Origin: Candidatus Endonucleibacter bathymodioli
GTDB lineage: Bacteria; Pseudomonadota; Gammaproteobacteria; Pseudomonadales; Endozoicomonadaceae
Length of the DNA: 7,096 nt
Assembly (NCBI GenBank): GCA_030674915.1
Contig: JASXSV010000046.1
Span: 1 to 7,096, forward strand
Reading direction: 5' to 3'
Part shown: piece by piece, positions 1 through 4,537 of the stretch
Layout of the letters: each line of letters begins with the position of its first letter
How positions within the stretch are numbered: the stretch's first letter is position 1
Program-made: the position numbers and the translations under genes
Notes under the pieces: model-generated
Told to the model about the DNA's origin: nothing
The model's input: the letters and a program-made list of their open reading frames with translations, nothing else
Database searches by the model: none

Positions 1-522
1 TATAAATATAAATAATTTTGCTTTTCTCCTATCAATATCCTGCCACTTAAAAACAGAGCCAAACATTATTCCTAGATCGGTGAAAATACCAGTGACATGA
101 GTAGTTCGAATAATTGCACCATTGTATGTAGTAGCAAGGGCATTTTGAAGACCGCAGGCAGCCGAAGCAAGAAAGTGACCGTAAAACGAACCTGAAATTA
201 AAAGCAATGAAGATACACACAAAAAAATGGACTCAATGAATAATACTGTATCGTAATGCCTGCCTAGCTTTAGAGTTGAGCCATGTAGTAAGAACCCTGC
301 GATGCAAGCGCCCCCCATAAATGAAAACAAAATACCTACAAGGTGAAATGTTTTTTGTAATGACGAGCTTAGAAAGCCAGTGCCAAGTAAGGTAGCTGTG
401 CCAGACAAATGAGACACAGACTGGTGTTCAAATCCAAGTAAGCCAATCGCATTAATACAACCTGCGACACAAGCTAAAGAGAAGGCTCCAATCTCTACCC
501 ATTTTGGCAGTTGTGAAATCAA
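1..522 (-). CDS. DUF1275 (YoaK-like) membrane protein, C-terminus beyond the window
   Basis: A continuous minus-strand frame of 174 codons runs to the left edge without a stop. It is too weakly started for a simple ATG search: no ATG lies near its 5' end, and an in-frame TAA sits upstream near 573. I chose TTG at 522-520 because AGGAG (537-533) lies 10 nt upstream and the product then begins MISQLPKWVEIGAF, as DUF1275 proteins usually do. Family signatures are the early CVAGCINAIGLLGFEHQ segment, the following SHLSGTATLLGT, and the later CGLQNALATTYNGAIIRTTH with VTGIFTDLG. Several hydrophobic segments indicate an inner-membrane protein. Members are usually about 220 residues, so roughly 50 are missing off the edge. 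The biochemical role of DUF1275/YoaK proteins is not established. A GTTAGCT heptamer 19 nt upstream of the TTG suggests that it may be the next integron cassette, but no attC of its own is in view. Confidence 0.82.
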   Translation of the reverse strand, partial: MISQLPKWVEIGAFSLACVAGCINAIGLLGFEHQSVSHLSGTATLLGTGFLSSSLQKTFHLVGILFSFMGGACIAGFLLHGSTLKLGRHYDTVLFIESIFLCVSSLLLISGSFYGHFLASAACGLQNALATTYNGAIIRTTHVTGIFTDLGIMFGSVFKWQDIDRRKAKLFIFI

Positions 523-532
523 TGCTTGAATT

Positions 533-537
533 CTCCT
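533..537 (-). promoter_or_regulatory. Shine-Dalgarno AGGAG that decides the TTG start of the DUF1275 gene
   Basis: On the minus strand AGGAG is followed by a 10-nt spacer and TTG at 522. No ATG or GTG in this frame is as well placed, and the upstream in-frame TAA limits the choice. Confidence 0.6.
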
Positions 538-540
538 AGC

Positions 541-547
541 AGCTAAC
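541..547 (-). other. Possible attC R' box (GTTAGCT) at the IS edge
   Basis: The minus strand reads GTTAGCT, which fits the integron core GTTRRRY. It lies directly beside the presumed IS right end and 19 nt before the DUF1275 start. It may be the surviving crossover half of the attC whose other half is at 1388-1411, or the edge of the DUF1275 cassette. A 7-bp match alone is weak; the position is what makes it suggestive. Confidence 0.4.
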
Positions 548-1388
548 GAGGGTGTAGAAAAATACAAAATTTAGATTTCCCTTGTTCGCCCATAATTCAT
601 TTTTTTGATTTTCAAGAATTTAGCCAATTCAGCTCTGATATTCAATATTTTATTCATATATGCTTCAATATTGCGATAAATCACTCATATAAGCCCTTAT
701 TTGGCCTTATACCGTTAACCAATCACCTTCATTGGCATTCTTCCAGAGCTTTTCTATATTATGTACCAGACAAAACATCAGCCATTATGCAGTACATTTC
801 TTCTCACCTCTTAAACTCAGTCGATTTAGCCTTTTATTACTAGTGATATTTCCAAATACAGGCTCTATCGTCCACATTCGACGACTATACATTCGTCGCC
901 CCTCTACGCTATCTATCTTTTCTTTCATCAGATCAAGATAACTCGTTTTCGTCTGCTATTTATTCAAAAATGATACTTGTCTGCCTCTTTCTTTTACGGG
1001 GTTTTTCATGCAACGCGCTTGTTGCGGGCATGCTCGACAGTCCTTCAACTCTCCTCGAAAGCGACTATATGTTCCCCGTACCTCTTCATAATTATCCCCT
1101 AAGAATTTAAGTTCTTTCCCCGCTGGATAGATGCAGGTATTACTGTGTTAATTTTCTCCTCAAACAGATGCTGCATATTGGCTTCACTGGAAAACCCTGT
1201 GTCCGCGGTTAACACTAATGAAGGCTCGAAAATATCGTCACCCAAATTCTGTTTTATGATTTCAACCATAGGTTTCAATGTCGCTTACTCTTGCCCCATG
1301 CCAAAACCTTGTGCACCAATGATAATTTGATTTTTCTCATCGGCAGCCGTCACGAACGCCATCCCTTGAATGGTACCCTTGATGGTTG
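548..1388 (-). mobile_element. Decayed IS1182-family insertion sequence remnant
   Basis: This stretch holds no intact gene. It contains the C-terminal part of an IS1182-type transposase followed by an AT-rich tail. On the minus strand the tail ends TTTTTCTACACCCTC (562-548), which resembles a terminal end of this IS group; I cannot pair it with a left end because that end is missing. The right edge of the relic (about 1388) is fused to half of an integron attC, so the IS left end and the transposase N-terminus were lost, most simply by a deletion. The element cannot transpose by itself. Confidence 0.75.
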
Positions 1389-1391
1389 TCC
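707..1391 (-). pseudogene. IS1182-family DDE transposase, C-terminal remnant
   Basis: Read on the minus strand from about 1390, the frame gives TTIKGTIQGMAFVTAADEKN and then IIIGAQGFGMGQE, typical of the middle of IS1182-type DDE transposases. It continues through LTADTGFSSEANMQHL, containing the DTGF motif. Later come CIYPAGKEL, a cysteine pattern CRACPQQARC, SVEGRRMYSRRMWTIEPVFGNI and the terminal LVHNIEKLW. In-frame stops are seen at 1287-1285 (TAA after GQE), 958-956 (TAG after SFLNK) and 787-785 (TAA), with the natural end at 709-707. Near 1135 the frame changes, and about 50 residues expected between the INTVIP and CIYPAGKE segments are absent, indicating an internal deletion. The N-terminal third or more is missing. 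Long plus-strand open frames here are shadows. Confidence 0.85.
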
Positions 1392-1411
1392 TCTGGAGCT
1401 ATTTGTTAGGT
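1388..1411 (-). other. Truncated attC site (R''/L'' half) of the cation-transporter cassette
   Basis: The minus strand reads ACCTAACAAATAGCTCCAG then AGGAC. It starts with an R'' box (CCTAAC) overlapping the transporter stop codon. After CTAACAA it matches the same half of attC-1 (AGCTCCAG, one differing base, GGAC). The complementary L'/R' half is not found beyond it; transposase sequence begins instead. The site is therefore probably unable to fold or recombine. Confidence 0.72.
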
Positions 1412-2019
1412 TATATTTGCATTTTAATTTTTTCATTTTTAGCATCTTTAATTATATGAAGCCCACCTCTTATAACAATGATGGAAATAACAAGGCCAAT
1501 TATAAGGTCAGGAAATCTTGAATTAAATTGATAAACTAAAATACCAGCAAGTATAATTCCTAAATTAGCAATAACATCGTTTTTAGAAAACACCCAACTA
1601 GCTCTCATATGAACCTCACCATCTTTATGCTTTGAAATGAGCTGAAGACAAATAAGATTTGCTATCAGCGCTGCGATCCCTACAAAAATAATTAACATTG
1701 ATTCTGGTTCGCTTCCTAATACTGTGCGACGAACAATATCAATAAAAACTATGACACCAAGTAAAACTTGAAAAACACCACTAATGTGGGCTGTCTTTAT
1801 TTTTATAATTGCTTCTTTTCCAACAGCATACAAACCAATACCATAAACGGTTGCATCTGCTAGCATATCTAAGGAGTCAGCAATTAAAGCTGTGGATTCA
1901 CTTGTTATTCCTAGTGTGATTTCAATAAAAAACATTGCCGCATTAATGCTGAGCAGTATTATTAACATACGACTTTCTTCTTTATTTTTTATTTCTATTT
2001 CACAACCACACCCTGACAT
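1411..2019 (-). CDS. Short CDF-family cation transporter (six TM, no C-terminal domain)
   Basis: The 202-aa product is almost all membrane, with about six hydrophobic segments (roughly 19-38, 42-66, 78-98, 107-128, 147-165, 170-190). This matches the transmembrane domain of cation diffusion facilitators, which export divalent metals such as Zn, Co or Cd by proton antiport at the inner membrane. The TM2 signature ALIADSLDMLADA is present, with D51 and D55 at the metal positions (H and D in ZitB/CzcD). In TM5, SWVFSKNDVIANL keeps the aspartate (D148) but has F144 where CzcD has histidine, so metal choice may differ. The cytoplasmic C-terminal domain of full-length CDFs is absent, as in a known subfamily of about 200 residues. 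The N-terminal MSGCGCEIE could bind metal. ATG at 2019 has a strong GAAGGAAG ribosome site, and its stop overlaps the attC R'' box. The substrate is unknown. Confidence 0.88.
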   Translation of the reverse strand: MSGCGCEIEIKNKEESRMLIILLSINAAMFFIEITLGITSESTALIADSLDMLADATVYGIGLYAVGKEAIIKIKTAHISGVFQVLLGVIVFIDIVRRTVLGSEPESMLIIFVGIAALIANLICLQLISKHKDGEVHMRASWVFSKNDVIANLGIILAGILVYQFNSRFPDLIIGLVISIIVIRGGLHIIKDAKNEKIKMQI

Positions 2020-2023
2020 ATTA

Positions 2024-2031
2024 CTTCCTTC
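2024..2031 (-). promoter_or_regulatory. Ribosome binding site of the CDF cassette
   Basis: GAAGGAAG on the minus strand lies 4 nt before ATG 2019, just inside the cassette after the attC-4 boundary. The leader is only about 20 nt, so there is no room for a cassette-borne promoter; transcription must come from upstream. Confidence 0.65.
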
Positions 2032-2038
2032 TTTTTAC

Positions 2039-2113
2039 ACCTAAGACCTCGCACAATCGGAAATTCGCGAAGTGCAGCGTAGAAAATTGTCCGAGTTTAT
2101 GCGTTTGTTAGGT
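2039..2113 (-). other. attC-4, recombination site of the cytochrome-propeller cassette (75 bp)
   Basis: On the minus strand it begins with ACCTAAC (2113-2107) and ends with CTTAGGT (2045-2039). The arms pair imperfectly: ACAAT at 2090-2086 with ATTGT at 2057-2053, and CTCG at 2095-2092 with CGAG at 2051-2048. After CCTAACAA it shares the motif AACTCGGAC with attC-2. The R' core has CTT instead of the conserved GTT, which should impair recombination. It lies between the stop at 2148 and the next cassette's start at 2019, as expected of an attC. Confidence 0.78.
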
Positions 2114-2147
2114 TCTTTATGTGTGCTTAACATCATTTGGCTAAATA

Positions 2148-3389
2148 CTATGGGTTTCCTTGTACAGCGATCCAGAATGGAAATGCACCAACAGGAATTT
2201 TTTTATCCACATGCATGGTTTTCATATTAATAACTGCGATTGTATTATCTTTAGTTAGGGTAACATAAAGCCAGTGACTATCTTTACTAGCACGAATGCC
2301 ATGTGGTCCATTACCCACTTCAATATTGTTTACATTCAATGTTTTGGTATCAATAACGGTGATAAAGGTATCACCAATTGCCGCAGTTGCAGCATAACGT
2401 CCGTCAGGTGTCACATCAATACCACCATGTCCGTTACCAACAGTGATGACCTTTTTTACGTTACCTGAAGTTAAGTCCACTACAGCAACATGGTGTACAA
2501 AATCACGGACGAAAGCCGTTTTTTCATCAGCAGATAAATCCAGATTGTGAGGGCCTGTAATACCTGCAATGTGTATGATTTTTGTCATTTCATGATCTGC
2601 TACATTAATAACTCCAATACCCGCCCCACCTTGTAAGGTGACATAGGCTAATTTTCCATCTTTGGTAAAACGTACGTTATGTGGACCCTCTGCTACTTTG
2701 ATTGTATACGCGACTGCTAGTTTTTTTAAATCGACAACGCTAATATTTGCCGATCCTTGGTTGCTTACATATGCAAGCTTTCCATTAGGGGTAACTTTAA
2801 CGCCTTTTGGAGCTTTACCGACTTTTATGATAGCCAATTGTTTACCATTATTGGCATCAAAAGCATATACGGTGTTGGTAGAAGGACTGGTCGACAAGAC
2901 CATTTTACCGTCTGGTGTTATTGCTACATAAAGCATATCAGGACCACCATCCCATATCTGTTGCTGAGGGAAATTTTGAATGGTGCCGTCTTTTTTCATT
3001 GAAATGAACACCGTTTCAGGAAATTCATTGGCAGTGGCTTTACCTGTCACTTTGGTTACTTTAGTCTCAACTGTTGTGTCAAACACGGGCTTAAGACTTG
3101 AGAAATAGGCTGCTAAATTCCTCATATCTTTATTTCCAAGTGCTGCAACCATTGCTGTCATTGTCGGGTTTTTCCGCGCACCGCTTTTAAACGCTTTAAG
3201 CTGTTTAAGAATATAGCCCTCTTTTTGTCCTGCTAAATTAGGGAACTCCTGACTTAGTCCAATACCATTCGATCCATGACAACCTGCACAAATAGCGGAT
3301 TTTTCTTTACCTTTTGCTATATCACTTGCATATATTGGTATACTTATAATGGCTGAAATAAGACCATAAGTAAGCATGATTTTTTTCAC
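2148..3389 (-). CDS. Exported cytochrome c fused to a YVTN-type beta-propeller
   Basis: From GTG at 3389 the product has 413 residues. A signal peptide (MKKIMLTYGLISAIISIPIYA, cut near residue 21) sends it to the periplasm. Residues about 22-101 are a class I cytochrome c: CAGCH at 34-38 binds heme covalently, PNLAGQKEGYILKQLKAF is typical of c553-like domains, and M77 or M80 is the likely axial ligand. Residues about 127-413 form a six- to seven-blade propeller of YVTN/cytochrome-d1-like repeats, with recurring (T/A)PDGK turns and GPH or GHG before blade strands. NirS-like proteins have a similar layout, but I see no proof that heme d1 is bound, so a role in electron transfer is inferred and the substrate is unknown. 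The frame stays open to ATG 3416, but that codon has no ribosome site, whereas AGGAG sits 7 nt before GTG 3389. It ends 35 nt before attC-4. Confidence 0.9.
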   Translation of the reverse strand: MKKIMLTYGLISAIISIPIYASDIAKGKEKSAICAGCHGSNGIGLSQEFPNLAGQKEGYILKQLKAFKSGARKNPTMTAMVAALGNKDMRNLAAYFSSLKPVFDTTVETKVTKVTGKATANEFPETVFISMKKDGTIQNFPQQQIWDGGPDMLYVAITPDGKMVLSTSPSTNTVYAFDANNGKQLAIIKVGKAPKGVKVTPNGKLAYVSNQGSANISVVDLKKLAVAYTIKVAEGPHNVRFTKDGKLAYVTLQGGAGIGVINVADHEMTKIIHIAGITGPHNLDLSADEKTAFVRDFVHHVAVVDLTSGNVKKVITVGNGHGGIDVTPDGRYAATAAIGDTFITVIDTKTLNVNNIEVGNGPHGIRASKDSHWLYVTLTKDNTIAVINMKTMHVDKKIPVGAFPFWIAVQGNP

Positions 3390-3396
3390 TTGTGAT

Positions 3397-3401
3397 CTCC
3401 T
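3397..3401 (-). promoter_or_regulatory. Shine-Dalgarno AGGAG that decides the GTG start of the cytochrome gene
   Basis: AGGAG on the minus strand is 7 nt before GTG 3389. The start at ATG 3416 would add nine residues (MNTLKRRSQ) ahead of an otherwise regular signal peptide and has no ribosome site. The GTG start is preferred. Confidence 0.75.
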
Positions 3402-3431
3402 CTTCAAAGTATTCATGGATTATCGTATGTA

Positions 3432-3512
3432 ACCTAACGCCCAAACAAGAGGAAAATAAAGCGTCCTTAGCGGAGCGTTGCTTTATTTTTCCTTTTGAGT
3501 TTCTTGTTATAC
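3432..3512 (-). other. attC-3, recombination site of the 87-aa orphan cassette (81 bp)
   Basis: On the minus strand it begins with GTATAAC (3512-3506, R'') and ends with GTTAGGT (3438-3432, R'). The long arms AGGAAAAATAAAGC (3493-3480) and GCTTTATTTTCCT (3462-3450) pair over about 13 bp, with one extra base in one arm, like the extrahelical bases of attC. The outer ACAAG(A) and (T)CTTGT also pair. It sits 11 nt after the upstream gene's stop and 43 nt before the cytochrome start. Confidence 0.9.
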
Positions 3513-3523
3513 GAATTTAACTG

Positions 3524-3787
3524 CTAACGCCATGTTTCTTCTATTTTTTCACCACGTACTATCTGATAAATGGCTATGTTTTTTTGGCTTAAAAGCCTTA
3601 CGACCTCTGGTATACACTGAATAGGTATTGCCAATTCGTACCCAAACTCTAAATGCAAAATATGCTTTGAGTGAAAATCACCAACAAACGATGTGAGAGT
3701 ATTTAAACCTTCTCGTTCAAATTCTCCTATTTCAAAATAAACCTTATACATATCTTCACTATAATCTCTTAACGTTCCACTTTTCAT
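3524..3787 (-). CDS. Small orphan cassette protein, function unknown (87 aa)
   Basis: I do not recognise this protein. It is soluble-looking and acidic at its N-terminus, with no signal peptide, membrane segment or clear catalytic motif. The pattern is a mixed alpha/beta chain: YKVYFEIGEF and HILHLEFGYELAIPI look like strands, and IPEVVRLLSQKNIAIYQIVR looks like a helix followed by a strand. It is complete, with its own attC 11 nt downstream, which supports it as a real cassette gene. The start is uncertain: GTG 3790 directly precedes ATG 3787, so the product is 88 or 87 residues; a GAG 5 nt before the ATG slightly favours the ATG. The upstream leader from attC-2 is about 49 nt. Small orphans like this are common in integron cassettes, some being toxins, antitoxins or defence proteins, but nothing here shows which. 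Confidence 0.7.
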   Translation of the reverse strand: MKSGTLRDYSEDMYKVYFEIGEFEREGLNTLTSFVGDFHSKHILHLEFGYELAIPIQCIPEVVRLLSQKNIAIYQIVRGEKIEETWR

Positions 3788-3835
3788 CACTCAATCTCAA
3801 TTTATATTACATTTATGCTGATAAAATCTCTATTC

Positions 3836-3923
3836 GTATAACGTCGCAAATAACCGGCGGCAAAAAGCAGAGCGACGAAGGAGCGGTGCTTTTTGCCGTC
3901 CGAGTTAATTTGCCTTGTTAGGT
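3836..3923 (-). other. attC-2, recombination site of the nuclease-like cassette (88 bp)
   Basis: On the minus strand it begins with ACCTAAC (3923-3917) and ends with GTTATAC (3842-3836). A perfect 12-bp stem, CGGCAAAAAGCA (3898-3887) with TGCTTTTTGCCG (3869-3858), is flanked by GCAAATTAAC pairing with GTTATTTGC. It shares AACTCGGAC with attC-4. The last codons of the 151-aa gene lie inside it. Confidence 0.92.
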
Positions 3924-4360
3924 TTATTTATTCTAAGCAATTCATTTTTATTAATAGTCCAAACTTTAATCGGCAAATTGTAGTAACTAATTGTATTCGT
4001 GAGTCTTTGGTGATGCTTTTTATCATTAGATGTATTAACTATTAACAATATACCTGCATTCTTTTTTGTTAATCGTGCATAATGAAGAGATTGCCCTATT
4101 GCCTCTGCCCATTTTTTTGAAAAATCTACCTCTATTGCAAAATCACTCGTAACACAATCACTTCTTGTTCCATCACTTAGTACTACTTCTCTTTCACCAT
4201 GATTTTTTTCACACCACCACTTTTGATAATCAGCCTCATAAATTCTAATTTTCTTTGCTGTTGTTTTTTTGCTTGAATCTTCTCTTTCCTCTATTCCATA
4301 GAAATAGATAGCGATTAAAATTACTACAGTAAGAATGCTTATAAATTTGATTTTAGACAT
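3905..4360 (-). CDS. Membrane-anchored or exported protein with PD-(D/E)XK-nuclease-like core
   Basis: This 151-aa product starts with a basic-then-hydrophobic segment (MSKIKFISILTVVILIAIYF, 1-20), a signal anchor or signal peptide; no clean cleavage site is seen, so anchoring is possible. The soluble part (about 38-138) has DGTRSDCVTSDFAIEVDF, KKWAEAIGQSLHYARL and AGILLIVNT, an arrangement resembling a PD-(D/E)XK core: D68, then E77-x-D79 on the next strand, K82/K83, and a helix carrying E86 and Q90. The canonical lysine of ExK is replaced by D79, so activity is uncertain, and the fold call is an inference from pattern. A protein of this kind outside the cytoplasm could act on extracellular or incoming DNA, but this is speculation. 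ATG 4360 is 33 nt after the attC-1 boundary with only a weak GAAAG ribosome site. Its final residues (about NKPNKAN) are encoded by attC-2, overlapping by 19 bp. Confidence 0.82.
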   Translation of the reverse strand: MSKIKFISILTVVILIAIYFYGIEEREDSSKKTTAKKIRIYEADYQKWWCEKNHGEREVVLSDGTRSDCVTSDFAIEVDFSKKWAEAIGQSLHYARLTKKNAGILLIVNTSNDKKHHQRLTNTISYYNLPIKVWTINKNELLRINKPNKAN

Positions 4361-4393
4361 CTTTCATCAATGGTGCTGCAACGCTAATTAAAA

Positions 4394-4509
4394 ACCTAAC
4401 GCTTTGCTCAGTGGCGTTTTATACGACTTTTGTATTGTGAAAAAATGGAGCGAAGCGTAATGCACAATACAAACGGCGTATAAAACGTCCACTGGAGCTG
4501 ATTGTTAGC
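4394..4509 (-). other. attC-1, recombination site of the TIR-STAND cassette (116 bp)
   Basis: On the minus strand it begins with GCTAAC (R'', 4509-4504) and ends with GTTAGGT (4400-4394). A long hairpin pairs CAGTGGACGTTTTATACG (4494-4477) with CGTATAAAACGCCACTG (4425-4409), leaving one extra base unpaired. A second arm pairs TTTGTATTGTG (4473-4463) with CACAATACAAAA (4439-4428). The unpaired bulge and imperfect outer arms are typical of attC. It lies 28 nt after the TIR-STAND stop codon. Confidence 0.93.
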
Positions 4510-4537
4510 AATTTTTGCTTTTCTGTAATTCTAACAA

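Noticed and set aside
732..1521. Plus-strand open frames of 61-76 residues over the IS region
   Set aside because: They are low-complexity shadows of the minus-strand transposase remnant and of the CDF gene; none has a ribosome site or family resemblance.
2274..3002. Plus-strand open frames within the cytochrome-propeller gene
   Set aside because: They lie antisense to a clear, motif-rich coding region and show no domain of their own.
3389..3416. ATG 3416 as start of the cytochrome gene
   Set aside because: It has no Shine-Dalgarno sequence, while GTG 3389 has AGGAG at ideal spacing and gives a regular signal peptide.
3510..3534. GCTAACGCC near the 87-aa gene's stop as another attC core
   Set aside because: It is formed by the codons around the TAG stop (TGG CGT TAG), has no partner arm, and the real attC boxes are at 3506-3512 and 3432-3438.
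3432..4509. attC hairpins read as Rho-independent terminators
   Set aside because: The hairpins lack a following U-tract, and their core boxes, bulges and position after each gene fit attC sites better. Some effect on transcription is still possible.
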